Source of the DNA: Pseudomonas fluorescens
GTDB taxonomy: Bacteria; Pseudomonadota; Gammaproteobacteria; Pseudomonadales; Pseudomonadaceae
Assembly: GCF_900636825.1 (NCBI RefSeq)
Contig: NZ_LR134318.1
Span: 5,379,501 to 5,443,500, forward strand
Reading direction: 5' to 3'
Length of the DNA: 64,000 nt
In this document: piece by piece, positions 29,676 through 39,252 of the stretch
Position numbering within the stretch: the stretch's first letter is position 1
Layout of the letters: every line of letters starts with the position of its first letter
Made by a program: the position numbers and the translations under genes
The notes under the pieces: model-generated
The model's database searches: none
What the model was told of the DNA's origin: nothing
What the model saw: the letters and a program-made list of their open reading frames with translations, nothing else

Positions 29676-30116
29676 TCACGAGAACATGCCGGCGATAATC
29701 CTGGCGTCGAGCAAGGCGTGGTGAGGCAACTCTTCACCCTCGCTGGTTGGAGCAAGCGTCGTCGCATCGGTAGGAAAATTGCGAACGATTCTGGGCCATC
29801 GTCCGTCCTCATATACCAGGTCGCAAAAAAGCTCCCAATCGTACTGAGGGGCATCCGTGACGATCTCGACCTCGTTTTTGAACGACGTCAGAAACCTGAG
29901 CAGCGACTTCCTGGCTTCAACAATGGGCAGCGCATAGCTCCCACCCCACAGCTGCGGAAGCACGATTTCCTTCACGAAATCACTGCAGTCCTCTTCTTGC
30001 CAACCTTCGAGCAATTCCACGTAGAATTCGCGCCCATCCTCAGCCACCAATGCGAGTGAAATCAGCTTCGCAGCCGCCGAGAGCTTGGTAAACTCGCAAT
30101 CAAGAAAGAGCCTCAT
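29676..30116 (-). CDS. 3'-5' exoribonuclease, Rv2179c-like (DEDDh)
   Basis: The 146-residue protein shows the Rv2179c-type exoribonuclease motifs: RLFLDCEFT at the N terminus (D and E), YDWELF in the middle (D) and PHHALLDAR at the end (H and D). The family digests 3' RNA overhangs in other bacteria. This is the second stand-alone DEDDh nuclease in the island. Its start codon lies only 17 bases from the start of the divergent gene at 30134, so their promoters must overlap coding sequence. Confidence 0.8.
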   Translation of the reverse strand: MRLFLDCEFTKLSAAAKLISLALVAEDGREFYVELLEGWQEEDCSDFVKEIVLPQLWGGSYALPIVEARKSLLRFLTSFKNEVEIVTDAPQYDWELFCDLVYEDGRWPRIVRNFPTDATTLAPTSEGEELPHHALLDARIIAGMFS

Positions 30117-30133
30117 GTTGCCGGAACTCCGTT

Positions 30134-30499
30134 ATGACTAGGCCTCGCCTGGATATGGTGCAGGAAGGTCAGCTGTGGGAAATGGCTCTCAAGCATTTTG
30201 GCTCAGACGGGCTCCTCAAGGTAGTCATAGAAATGTGGAGTCACGCTGCGCCTCCGCCCAAGCCAGTCGTGGAATACCTGTCCACCAAACAGGTGAGCCG
30301 AGAAGTCCTGAATATACTGAAAATCGCCCAAGAGCGAGTGGGTGCATTCGTTGCGGGTCGGACACCGGTTCCGGACACCGTAACACTGTACTCCCGGCAC
30401 GCCAGTGACCTAGCGGACGGGCTCATTACGCGACTGCCGAAGGTGCAACTTTCCCGAGCCTGGAGGGGTTTTTGTCTTGAAATTGACCTAGGCATTTGA
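30134..30499 (+). CDS. hypothetical protein
   Basis: The 121-residue protein is not recognised. A later start at 30155 is possible. The frame is open and free of internal anomalies, but the closeness to the divergent exonuclease start makes the upstream signal unclear. Confidence 0.45.
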   Translation: MTRPRLDMVQEGQLWEMALKHFGSDGLLKVVIEMWSHAAPPPKPVVEYLSTKQVSREVLNILKIAQERVGAFVAGRTPVPDTVTLYSRHASDLADGLITRLPKVQLSRAWRGFCLEIDLGI

Positions 30500-30584
30500 A
30501 ATCTCCTCCTGCTCCATAGGGCATCTTGGCGTAAGCCTTCCCAAATAACTTGTTGAGTTAATTGCTGTTCTATAGAGACGATTT

Positions 30585-30917
30585 ATGAAAGCAGATTTAA
30601 CTGAAGAAGAAATGCGCCGCGCCTTGTTCGGTACAGCTAAGCCTGAAGAGGTTCTTGCATCTCCAGCACCGGAACCTGTCACAGAAGTCGTCTTCACGAA
30701 GCCGATAGCTGAGTCTGCAGCCAAGAAGAAACCGGCGAAACCGTTCACGCCTAGGCTCAGGGTCACGCTTCGAGTTGGAAACGAATTTGAGGGGAAGATG
30801 CACGAGCTGATCCATGAGGCCGACACGCTGAGTTCGTTGCTTGCTGAGCAAGATGCTGTGAAGGCTGCTAGGAAGAAATACAAATACGTGGAAGTGGAAT
30901 CCGTTAAGTCGATGTAA
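30585..30917 (+). CDS. small Lys/Glu-rich hypothetical protein
   Basis: The 110-residue protein has an N-terminal helix, a Pro/Ala/Lys linker (about 25-57) and a C-terminal helical segment. No domain is recognised. It is followed by a hairpin with a T run at 31055-31082, which ends the plus-strand transcript before the convergent copper operon. Confidence 0.5.
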   Translation: MKADLTEEEMRRALFGTAKPEEVLASPAPEPVTEVVFTKPIAESAAKKKPAKPFTPRLRVTLRVGNEFEGKMHELIHEADTLSSLLAEQDAVKAARKKYKYVEVESVKSM

Positions 30918-31054
30918 AAGACACAGCTGTGAGGATTGCCTACCTGGTAAAGATCGCTGAGCAGCATCGGGGGATATTCTGATTGTTGATCGAAGCGTCG
31001 ATGCGGCCAGTGGAGATGTCGCTATCGCAACGCTTGGCGATACTTGAACTGCAA

Positions 31055-31082
31055 CCGACACGACGAACCGTGCCGGTTTTTT
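31055..31082 (+). terminator. rho-independent terminator
   Basis: The stem CCGACACG / CGTGCCGG (one mismatch) with a short loop is followed by TTTTTT. It separates the plus-strand unknown gene ending at 30917 from the minus-strand copper operon ending at 31095. Confidence 0.7.
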
Positions 31083-31094
31083 ATCATCGCAGGC

Positions 31095-31436
31095 TCATTT
31101 TCTTATAGAAACGATTGTGGCTTTGCCACCCTCTAGACGAAAGGTAAACGAGACACGGTCTCCGGCTGCCAGCCCTTTCAACTGATCCTCTGTCGCGGAA
31201 AACGCCATAGTCATCGGTGGCCATTGCACTGATGGAACAGCGCCATGGGCAATGGTCACGGTATGCTTCGTAGGATCCATAGCCTTGATCGTTCCGTCGG
31301 CGGTGGCTACTGGAGCCTGCTTTGTTTCTTGCTTCATTTCCATACTCTCCATTTTCATGCCCGGCATGTCCTCTGCTAGGGCAGAAAAAGACAGCGTAAG
31401 TACGGTGCTAGCAGCTGCAATCAGGGTCAGTTTCAT
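31095..31436 (-). CDS. cusF: periplasmic copper/silver chaperone CusF
   Basis: The 113-residue protein has a signal peptide (about 1-21), a Met-rich linker (MPGMKMESMEMKQ) and the CusF beta-barrel. The metal site is complete: H64, W72, M75 and M77 at the same spacing as E. coli CusF (H36, W44, M47, M49), where Cu(I) or Ag(I) is held by Met/His with a Trp cation-pi contact. It hands metal to the CusCBA pump. It is last in the cus operon and overlaps cusA by 4 bases. Confidence 0.93.
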   Translation of the reverse strand: MKLTLIAAASTVLTLSFSALAEDMPGMKMESMEMKQETKQAPVATADGTIKAMDPTKHTVTIAHGAVPSVQWPPMTMAFSATEDQLKGLAAGDRVSFTFRLEGGKATIVSIRK

Positions 31437-34400
31437 ACGACTTTTCCTTGAGGGAGGTTGGGTTCATCTTGGAGGTGACGGCGACGCATCAGGCGATACG
31501 CTGCCGGAATGACAAACAGGGACAGCAAGGGTGCAGTGACCATGCCGCCGACCATGGGCGCGGCGATGCGGCTCATGACTTCGCTTCCGGTGCCGCTGCC
31601 CAGCAGGATGGGTAACAGACCGGCAATGATCACGGCCACGGTCATGGCCTTGGGTCGAACGCGCTGCACAGCGCCCTCACGGATCGCCGCCACCAGCCCG
31701 CGCTCAGTGCGGTCGCCGAGGTCTTCACGCTCGGCCCAGGCGTTTTTCAGGTAGAGCAACATAATCACGCCGAACTCGGCAGAAACCCCGGCCAAGGCGA
31801 TAAAGCCGACTCCGGTGGCGACCGACAGGTTGAATCCCAATAGATAGAGAAACCATGCTCCACCAGTCAGTGCGAATGGCAATGTGGCCATGATCAGCAA
31901 GGCCTCATCGAATCGGGCAAAAGTCAGGTAGAGCAACACGAAGATGATCAACAGCGTGGCAGGCACCACCAACTTGAGTCGTGCGTTGGCCCGTTCCAGA
32001 AATTCGAACTGCCCTGAGTAACTCAGACTCATACCGGGCTGCAACTTGACCTGCTCATTGACGACCCGGCGTAGGTCGGCGACCACCGAGGCAATGTCCC
32101 GACCACGCACATCGATGTACACCCAGCCTGAAGGCCGTGCATTCTCGCTCTTGAGCATCGGCGGCCCGTCGCTGACCTTAACCTTCGCCACCGTTCCCAG
32201 GGTGATCTGACTCCCTAACGGGGTGTAGATCGGCAATTGCTCCAGGGCGCCGAGCGAGTCACGCCACTCCCGTGGGTAACGTACGTTGATCGGGAAACGT
32301 GCGAGACCTTCGATTGTCTCCCCTACGTTTTCACCACCGATAGCGCCAGCCACAATGGACTGCACATCAGCGATATTCAGTCCGTAGCGGGCGGCGGCCT
32401 TGCGGTCGATATCTACATCGATATAGCGGCCACCGGTCAGTCGCTCGGCCAGAGCCGAGCTGACACCGGGCACATCCTTGGCCACCCGCTCGACCGCCTG
32501 AGTTGCGGCATCGATCTCGGTCAGGTTTGTGCCGGCAACCTTTACTCCGATGGGGCTTTTGATCCCGGTGGCCAGCATGTCGATACGGTTGCGAATCGGC
32601 GGTATCCAGATATTGGTCAACCCTGGAACTCGTACCACTCGATCCAGTTCTTCCACCAGTTTCTCCTGGGTCATGCCTGGGCGCCATTGCTCGTGTGGCT
32701 TGAACTGGATAGTAGTTTCGAACATCTCCAGCGGTGCCGGGTCGGTGGCGGTTTCGGCGCGCCCCGCTTTACCGAAGACGTGTTCGACTTCGGGCACGGT
32801 CTTGATCAGGCGGTCGGTCTGTTGCAGCAATTGCGCCGCTTTCTGCGCCGACAATCCCGGCAGAGCAGAAGGCATATAGAGCAGGTCGCCCTCATCCAAC
32901 GGCGGAAGAAACTCTCCACCCAAGCGCGACATTGGCCATAGCGCACTGACAAAAACCAATAGCGCCACCAGCAGCGTGATCTTTGGTCGGCGCAAGACTG
33001 CGTCCAAGGCTGGCTGATAGATCCGAATCAACCACCGGTTCAACGGGTTCTGTTGCTCACTGGGGATTCGTCCTCGAATCCAGTAACCCATCAGCACGGG
33101 CACCAAGGTCACTGACAATCCCGCCGCTGCGGCCATGGCATAGGTCTTGGTGAAAGCTAATGGGCCGAACAGACGTCCTTCCTGAGCTTCTAGGGTGAAT
33201 ACCGGAATGAACGACAGAGTGATGATTAACAAACAGAAGAACAGCGCCGGGCCTACCTCTGCCGCCGCTTCGGTCATCACATGCCAATGACGCTCCCCCT
33301 TTAATTCTTCCCCTGGATTAGCCACATGCCACGCTTCAATCTTCTTGTGGGCGTTCTCGATCATTACCACGGCAGCATCGACCATGGCGCCGATGGCAAT
33401 GGCAATCCCGCCCAAGGACATGATGTTGGCATTGATCCCTTGGTAGCGCATGACGATGAAGGCAATCAGTACCCCCACCGGCAGGGAGATGATCGCAACC
33501 AGCGACGAGCGTATGTGCCAGAGGAAGATCCCACAAACCAACGCGACAACGATGAACTCTTCGATGAGCTTGTGGCTGAGATTTTCCACGGCGCGGTCGA
33601 TCAGCTTACTGCGGTCGTAGGTGGTGACGATTTCTACACCAGCCGGCAAACTGCTTTTCAGTTCCTCGAGCTTGGTCTTGACCGCTGCAATGGTCTCGCG
33701 AGCATTCTTGCCGCTGCGCAAAATCACCACACCGCCGACGGTCTCGCCCTCACCGTCGAGTTCGGTGATGCCACGCCGTATTTCCGGCCCCAGCTGGATC
33801 GTGGCGACATCGCCAAGGGTCACCGGCACACCGCCCGAGCCCAGCTTCAGTGGGATCGCCCGAAAGTCATTGAGTGTCTTTAAGTAGCCGGAAGCACGCA
33901 CGATGAACTCGGTCTCTGCCATCTCCAGCACCGCACCACCGGTTTCCTGATTGGCCTTGCCGATAGCATCGGTCACCTCAGACTGAGTGATGCCGAGGCT
34001 GGCCAATTTGAGCGGATCAAGCTGCACCTGGTATTGCTTAACCATGCCTCCCACGGTGGCCACTTCCGCAACGTTCGGTAGGGTCTTGAGTTCAAACTTG
34101 AGGAACCAGTCCTGAAGAGCGCGAAGTTGTGCCAAATCGTGCCCGCCACTGCGATCCACCAGTGCGTACTGATAGATCCAACCCACCCCCGTCGCATCCG
34201 GCCCCAACGCCGGTTTGGCGCTGGCCGGCAAGCGGCTTTGTATCTGACTCAGGTACTCCAGCACCCGCGAGCGCGCCCAATACAAGTCAGTGCCGTCTTC
34301 GAACAGCACGTAGACAAAACTATCGCCAAAGAAGGAATAACCCCGCACGGTCTTGGCCCCCGGCACCGAGAGCATGGTGGTGGCCAACGGATAGGTGACC

Positions 34401-34591
34401 TGGTTCTCGACGATCTGCGGCGCTTGTCCTGCATAAGGGGTGCGGATAATCACCTGTACATCGGAGAGGTCTGGCAACGCATCAATGGGCGTGCTTTGCA
34501 CCGACCAGATGCCCCACGCGGTGACAAACAGTGTCGCGAGTAGCACTAGGAATCGGTTGGCCACTGACCAACGAATCAGGGCAGCAATCAT
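31433..34591 (-). CDS. cusA: Cu(I)/Ag(I) RND efflux pump CusA
   Basis: The 1,052-residue inner-membrane RND transporter expels monovalent copper and silver with proton uptake. The heavy-metal-efflux family is shown by the N-terminal MIAALIRWSVANRFLVLL, twelve predicted membrane helices in two sets of six, the conserved acidic motif in helix 4 (AIGAMVDAAVVMIENAH) and Met-rich porter segments. The length is that of E. coli CusA (1,047). It overlaps cusB by 4 bases and cusF by 4, so the four genes are coupled. Confidence 0.95.
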   Translation of the reverse strand: MIAALIRWSVANRFLVLLATLFVTAWGIWSVQSTPIDALPDLSDVQVIIRTPYAGQAPQIVENQVTYPLATTMLSVPGAKTVRGYSFFGDSFVYVLFEDGTDLYWARSRVLEYLSQIQSRLPASAKPALGPDATGVGWIYQYALVDRSGGHDLAQLRALQDWFLKFELKTLPNVAEVATVGGMVKQYQVQLDPLKLASLGITQSEVTDAIGKANQETGGAVLEMAETEFIVRASGYLKTLNDFRAIPLKLGSGGVPVTLGDVATIQLGPEIRRGITELDGEGETVGGVVILRSGKNARETIAAVKTKLEELKSSLPAGVEIVTTYDRSKLIDRAVENLSHKLIEEFIVVALVCGIFLWHIRSSLVAIISLPVGVLIAFIVMRYQGINANIMSLGGIAIAIGAMVDAAVVMIENAHKKIEAWHVANPGEELKGERHWHVMTEAAAEVGPALFFCLLIITLSFIPVFTLEAQEGRLFGPLAFTKTYAMAAAAGLSVTLVPVLMGYWIRGRIPSEQQNPLNRWLIRIYQPALDAVLRRPKITLLVALLVFVSALWPMSRLGGEFLPPLDEGDLLYMPSALPGLSAQKAAQLLQQTDRLIKTVPEVEHVFGKAGRAETATDPAPLEMFETTIQFKPHEQWRPGMTQEKLVEELDRVVRVPGLTNIWIPPIRNRIDMLATGIKSPIGVKVAGTNLTEIDAATQAVERVAKDVPGVSSALAERLTGGRYIDVDIDRKAAARYGLNIADVQSIVAGAIGGENVGETIEGLARFPINVRYPREWRDSLGALEQLPIYTPLGSQITLGTVAKVKVSDGPPMLKSENARPSGWVYIDVRGRDIASVVADLRRVVNEQVKLQPGMSLSYSGQFEFLERANARLKLVVPATLLIIFVLLYLTFARFDEALLIMATLPFALTGGAWFLYLLGFNLSVATGVGFIALAGVSAEFGVIMLLYLKNAWAEREDLGDRTERGLVAAIREGAVQRVRPKAMTVAVIIAGLLPILLGSGTGSEVMSRIAAPMVGGMVTAPLLSLFVIPAAYRLMRRRHLQDEPNLPQGKVV

Positions 34592-36069
34592 GGCTGGCTC
34601 CCCGATTTATCCAGTCGTTCAACACGCAGGCCATCATCGGTCTGGCTCACCGCGACCCGAACCTTGTCACCAGCCTTGAGGCCCTGCATCAGCACCGGAC
34701 TAGCGAGAGGGAAAGTCATCGTCATGCCAGGCATACCCAGCGTCTTGAAAGGGCCGTGGGCGAGCTTGACTTCTTTGTCGTTGATCTCAACGATTTGACC
34801 ATCCGCCTCATGAAAACTGGAGGCTGTTTCACTGGCTGGCGACTCTTCCTCCGCGCGAGCAACAATGCCTTTAAGACTGGCCTCCGAGTCGAGCAGGAAC
34901 TGGCCAGATGTAACCACCTTCTGGCCTGCTTCCAGACCTTTCATTATCGCCGTTTTGCCATCGCTTTCCTGCCCAAGGAGCACCTCCACGGGACGGTAGC
35001 GGCCAGCGCCTTCGGCGAGCATCACCAGCGCTCGTCGGCCAGTGCGAATCACCGCCTCACTCGGCACCCACAATACACTTTGCTCGGTCGAACGATTCAG
35101 GCGTACCTGCGCCGTCAAACCCGGCCTGAGACGCCCGTCCGGATTGGGTAACTCAACACGTACCCGAAGTGTGCGGCTGTCCGGATTGGTCTCGGGCAAG
35201 ATCGCGCTGACCTTGCCATTGAGCATTTCCCCAGGAAAGGCTGGTAGACGCGCTTCGACTGCCTGCCCCACGGTAATAGCTCCGGTATCTGACTCTGGAA
35301 CGGCTACAGCTAGCCAGACCGTGTCCAAACCATTGACGCGAGCCAGGGTTTCGCCAGTCGTCACGGTCATACCCGTTCGCACATTTAGCTCTTGCAGAAC
35401 GCCGCTGATGGGGGTGGTTAGCTTCAGGGTCGGCTGGACTTTCCCACTGCGCTCTACCTGGGATATCAATGCAGCCGGCATCCCTGTGAGTCGCAGCCGC
35501 TGACGAGCCGCCGCTAGCAAGTCAGCATCTCCGTTGCGCTTGAGAGCAAGGAACTCTGTCTGAGCCGCCGCCCACTCTGGAACCAAGATATCCGCCAATG
35601 CCGCGTTGGCTTGGAGCAGATCACCAGGAGCATGGGCGTAGACCCGCTCCACGAAGCCTGCGGTGCGTGGCTGGATCACCGCGACATCACGCTCGTTGAA
35701 TCCCAAGACTCCTGTAACGTCGATATTGGAATCAAAGATTCCACGGGTGACTGTCGCAAAACGCAGACCGAAATTCTGAGTCAGACTCGGATCGATACTG
35801 ACGGTCGCAGGATCTCCTGCGCCACCGGCGTACCGAGGAACCAGCTGCATGTCCATGAAAGGGGATTTACCTGGTTTATCGAACTTTTGCTGCGGGTACA
35901 TGGGATCGTACCAATACAGAGCCTTGCGCTCCTCTGGGGAGTTAGGACTTTGCTCCGTGGCACTAGGTACTCCGCTCATGCGTTGATGTGCGAACCAGTA
36001 ACCACCGGCAATACCCAATGCCAGCGAGACGCCTACCAACAATGCCCCGTTCCATTTTTTTAGGATCAT
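34588..36069 (-). CDS. cusB: membrane-fusion protein CusB with fused C-terminal CusF-like domain
   Basis: The 493-residue protein is the periplasmic adaptor between CusA and the outer-membrane channel. After the N-terminal anchor comes a heavy-metal-binding motif (YWYDPMYPQQKFDKPGKSPFMDM), then the lipoyl/barrel adaptor core. At about 415-490 there is an additional CusF-like domain (LAHGPFKTLGMPGMTMTF). Its metal site keeps His and both Met but has Met where CusF has Trp. A separate CusF is also encoded, so the operon carries two different chaperone domains. E. coli CusB (407 residues) lacks this tail. Confidence 0.93.
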   Translation of the reverse strand: MILKKWNGALLVGVSLALGIAGGYWFAHQRMSGVPSATEQSPNSPEERKALYWYDPMYPQQKFDKPGKSPFMDMQLVPRYAGGAGDPATVSIDPSLTQNFGLRFATVTRGIFDSNIDVTGVLGFNERDVAVIQPRTAGFVERVYAHAPGDLLQANAALADILVPEWAAAQTEFLALKRNGDADLLAAARQRLRLTGMPAALISQVERSGKVQPTLKLTTPISGVLQELNVRTGMTVTTGETLARVNGLDTVWLAVAVPESDTGAITVGQAVEARLPAFPGEMLNGKVSAILPETNPDSRTLRVRVELPNPDGRLRPGLTAQVRLNRSTEQSVLWVPSEAVIRTGRRALVMLAEGAGRYRPVEVLLGQESDGKTAIMKGLEAGQKVVTSGQFLLDSEASLKGIVARAEEESPASETASSFHEADGQIVEINDKEVKLAHGPFKTLGMPGMTMTFPLASPVLMQGLKAGDKVRVAVSQTDDGLRVERLDKSGSQP

Positions 36070-37322
36070 TGGCTGGACTCACCATAAGCGAAGTACAGAC
36101 GCGCACTGGTCAGCGCTCGCTGCTCTTCTACGTCGATCTGTTGGAGGCGGGCTTCGATGAGTTCACGTCGGGCGGCAACCACCGCGTTTAAATCGCCCTT
36201 GCCTGCACGGTAACTGGCCATGCTGAATTCGACCTTTTCCTTGGCCAGCGGCACCAGGCTGTCCTGATTTCTGCGCACGGCACGATCCAGACGCTCATAG
36301 TCAGCCAGTTCATTTTCCAGCTGCTGGGTATGCTCGCGTGACAGCGCTTCGCGCTCGGCCTCCAATTGGTTGAGTTCAGCCTGCTTGGCCGCAATCCTAG
36401 GGTTTTGGCGAGAGTCGGGAAATAGCGGTAAATCCCAGGAAAGTTGAACGCTGACCATGTCGCCGAACTGTCGGTCACGATGCTGATAATCAAGCTCCCA
36501 ACTCCAGTCCGACTGCTTTTCCGCTTCGGCTTCACGAACTTTGGCTTGCGCTTCGCGGGTCATCGGCGCAAACGCTGCTAACTCGGGGTGGTGTTGCAGC
36601 TTATGAGAGTAACTTGAGGTGTCGACGGGCCATTCAGGCAAGCTGCCCACAGGCTTGTCGTTGGCGGCGGAGCCAATCCAGCGTTTGAGGGCCGCACGAG
36701 CCTGCGCTCTCTGGAGAATAAGATCGTCCTGCTGCTCCGCCAGTTGAGCTGCTTCCTGCTTGGGTGTCACCGCATCGGCGGGTTGAGCGCGGCCACCGGC
36801 AATTTGGGCCCGGACGGTATCGCTCAGCAGGCGGTTTTCTTTGTAGAAGTCCTGGAATAGCACATCTTTGCGCTCAACCGAATAGCTGCTGATCCAGGCC
36901 AGCGCCGTGGACTGGCGCACCTTCAGACGTTCGACTCGACGCTCCGCAGAGGCACGATCAATAGCTGCATCGGCGACTGCGATACGCGCTTTGCGCTTGT
37001 CGCTATTGGGCATCTCCTGCCTGACCCCGACCATCTGCATGGTCATGAAGTCCTGGTCGATACTCCAACGATCCGGGCCGCCGATGGGGTAGTTCTGCAC
37101 CCCCACCAAGAGCTTGGGATCAGGTAATTCACCAGCAGGGATGGCTGCACTGCTGGCAGCCTGAATTTTGGCGTCTTGTGCGGTCAGCGACGGCGCGTTG
37201 TTTTCTGCCAGCCGCAACGCTTCATCGAGCGTCAATGCGGCAGCGAAACTCGGCAACGCCAGGACGCTTGCCGCTAGGCCAGCCACGAGAGACCAGCCTG
37301 TGCAATTGCACTTGGAGTTCAT
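36066..37322 (-). CDS. cusC: outer-membrane channel of the Cus efflux system (TolC family)
   Basis: The 418-residue protein is an outer membrane factor with two coiled-coil repeats (LTLDEALRLAENNAPSL ... and a second half near residue 220). It begins with a signal peptide after the ATG at 37322. A GTG ten codons upstream is possible but less likely, since AGGAA lies before 37322. No lipobox Cys is seen at the processing site, unlike E. coli CusC. It overlaps cusB by 4 bases. Confidence 0.88.
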   Translation of the reverse strand: MNSKCNCTGWSLVAGLAASVLALPSFAAALTLDEALRLAENNAPSLTAQDAKIQAASSAAIPAGELPDPKLLVGVQNYPIGGPDRWSIDQDFMTMQMVGVRQEMPNSDKRKARIAVADAAIDRASAERRVERLKVRQSTALAWISSYSVERKDVLFQDFYKENRLLSDTVRAQIAGGRAQPADAVTPKQEAAQLAEQQDDLILQRAQARAALKRWIGSAANDKPVGSLPEWPVDTSSYSHKLQHHPELAAFAPMTREAQAKVREAEAEKQSDWSWELDYQHRDRQFGDMVSVQLSWDLPLFPDSRQNPRIAAKQAELNQLEAEREALSREHTQQLENELADYERLDRAVRRNQDSLVPLAKEKVEFSMASYRAGKGDLNAVVAARRELIEARLQQIDVEEQRALTSARLYFAYGESSQ

Positions 37323-37421
37323 GTTTACGATTCCTGTAATCATCCACTGCACGCGTCAAAAGACATGCGCGCAGCTAGTCCATCCCGCTAATGCGGAATG
37401 AGGCTCAATGTGGGACAGGAA

Positions 37422-37763
37422 TCAAACGCGGGGCGGTCGCCATACCCCGGACGGGGTCTGTATAGGTAGGGAATTACTGAAGAAGGAAGCCACTACGGGG
37501 CTGAATACGGTAACTGGAGGCTTCAGGATCGAAACTTCAAGCATGCCGCCAGTCTTGCATTCCTGGCCCGGCTTGCAGGGTTTGCCATGCTCTGTCGGGC
37601 TTTTCATGTCGTTACAGCAGTCCATTCCCATGTCATCCATCATCGTCATACCCATGGTCTTCATCGGGCAAGGTTCTGTGGGTGCCTGCATGCCCGCCAT
37701 CCCAGACAGGGGAAGCGTCAAGCTGATCAGGAAGAGAATGCAAAACCGCAGGTAGCGTTTCAT
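37422..37763 (-). CDS. small secreted Met/Cys-rich protein upstream of cusC
   Basis: The 113-residue protein has a signal peptide (MKRYLRFCILFLISLTLPLSG) and a Met/Cys-rich stretch (PCPMKTMGMTMMDDMGMDCC, then CKPGQECK), which suggests copper binding in the periplasm. It lies 100 bases before cusC on the same strand and probably leads the operon. I know of no named family. The start at 37763 fits the signal peptide; the longer frame upstream is rejected. Confidence 0.75.
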   Translation of the reverse strand: MKRYLRFCILFLISLTLPLSGMAGMQAPTEPCPMKTMGMTMMDDMGMDCCNDMKSPTEHGKPCKPGQECKTGGMLEVSILKPPVTVFSPVVASFFSNSLPIQTPSGVWRPPRV

Positions 37764-37863
37764 AGAAGTGGAGTGTAGTTGGCGCGAACCGTCCTTACAA
37801 TTGAACAGTTCAAACGTCAAAGCTTCCACTTCAAGGCTCTGACTTCCAAGATTCGCCAGCCTT

Positions 37864-39252
37864 TCATTCACGAGCATCAGACCAAGCAGGCAGGCTTATC
37901 GTAAAAGTAGTCCGACCCTCTTCGGAAACGCATCCAACGCTGCCCCCATGAGCGTCTACCAACGATTTCACGATTGCCAAACCCAGCCCTGCATTGTTTG
38001 CAGAGCTTTCCCTGCGCGCAGGGTCGACCCTATAAAACCGATCAAACAGCCGAGGCAGATGTTCAGCAGCGATTCGCTCACCTGGATTTTGCACTGACAA
38101 ACTCATCATGTTGCCTGATGGCTCGATGTTCACAGAAATGGTGGCACCCGAAGGTGTGTACCGGATCGCATTCGACAGCAAATTGGAAACCATTCGATCC
38201 AGCATCGTTCTGTCGCCACGAACCTCACCGTGTCCGGTGATCTGTAGCTTTAGTCCGGTGTCATCTGCAAGCAGCTGGTAATACTCAAAGAGCTTCTCCA
38301 CCACCAACCGCAATTCGACTTTTTCTTTAGCGGGTAGAACCAGACCATTATCAGACTTCGCTAAAAAGAGCATGCCATCGATGATGCTTGAAAGTCGGTT
38401 TAGATCTTCCAGATTGGAGTACAGATTCTCCTCGTATATTTCTGGCGCACGCTTTTTTGTAAGGATGACTTCAGTATGTGTTCGCAAATTGCTTATTGGC
38501 GTACGTAGCTCATGGGCAATATCGGCTGAGAAATTAGATAATCGAGAAAATGACTCTTCTAGCCGAGCAAGCATGGCATTGAACGAACTGACGAGTAGCT
38601 CAAGCTCACGAGGCACAAAATCCATTGGAATGCGCTCTTTCAGCGATCCAGCCGACATCGAAGCCGCGACCTGCGTCACTCGAGCGACTGGTTTAAGGCC
38701 GCTGCGCGCGACCAACCAACCCAAGCCGGCGCTGACCAACGCACTGATCGCCAAACCTATCACTAACCACCAGCGTAAGGTCTCCACGAAATGCATGTGG
38801 CTTGTGATATCCATACTCAGCCAGGCCGTCAGTGGCTCTGATTCATTCACCAGATGAACTTGGGCTTTCATCCCTCGGTACAGATGGCCTCCGTCTGTCC
38901 ACTCCCACATATCATCATCAGGAGTATCAGGAGGAATAGAAGGATGCTGAGCTGAGTTGGAGGTCGCAAAAATCGTTTTTCCGCCGTGCATGACAATCGA
39001 GGCTGAGAGTTCCTGGTGTGCCCCCAAAAGCGCTTGTAACTGAAGCAACACATCTGAACGGTCAGCCGAGCCAGCTTCACCGTCCATAATTTGACGAATA
39101 GATTCGAGCTTTTCTGTCATTGCTTGCCGGTCAAGTGCCTTGAAGTGATGCCGGCTGAAACCATCGAAGGTAAAGCCTGCTACCACGAGCACTGCTACCA
39201 CAGCGCACACAAACATCAAGCTTAGACGAAGCGTTAGAGATGGGCGCTTCAT
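37864..39252 (-). CDS. cusS: heavy-metal sensor histidine kinase CusS/CopS
   Basis: The 462-residue sensor has an N-terminal membrane helix, a periplasmic domain of about 120 residues, a second membrane helix (WWLVIGLAISALVSAGLGWL), HAMP, and the HisKA box with H247 in DIAHELRTP. The ATPase domain follows with N and G boxes (LSNAIRYTPSG, NNAGLGLAIVKSL). It would sense periplasmic copper or silver and phosphorylate the overlapping regulator. It overlaps the regulator gene by 4 bases. Confidence 0.93.
   Translation of the reverse strand: MKRPSLTLRLSLMFVCAVVAVLVVAGFTFDGFSRHHFKALDRQAMTEKLESIRQIMDGEAGSADRSDVLLQLQALLGAHQELSASIVMHGGKTIFATSNSAQHPSIPPDTPDDDMWEWTDGGHLYRGMKAQVHLVNESEPLTAWLSMDITSHMHFVETLRWWLVIGLAISALVSAGLGWLVARSGLKPVARVTQVAASMSAGSLKERIPMDFVPRELELLVSSFNAMLARLEESFSRLSNFSADIAHELRTPISNLRTHTEVILTKKRAPEIYEENLYSNLEDLNRLSSIIDGMLFLAKSDNGLVLPAKEKVELRLVVEKLFEYYQLLADDTGLKLQITGHGEVRGDRTMLDRMVSNLLSNAIRYTPSGATISVNIEPSGNMMSLSVQNPGERIAAEHLPRLFDRFYRVDPARRESSANNAGLGLAIVKSLVDAHGGSVGCVSEEGRTTFTISLPAWSDARE

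Noticed and set aside
37325..37339. Fifth copper regulator box before cusC
   Set aside because: The spacer is 7 instead of 6 bases and the site overlaps the ribosome binding site; kept only as a weak possibility.
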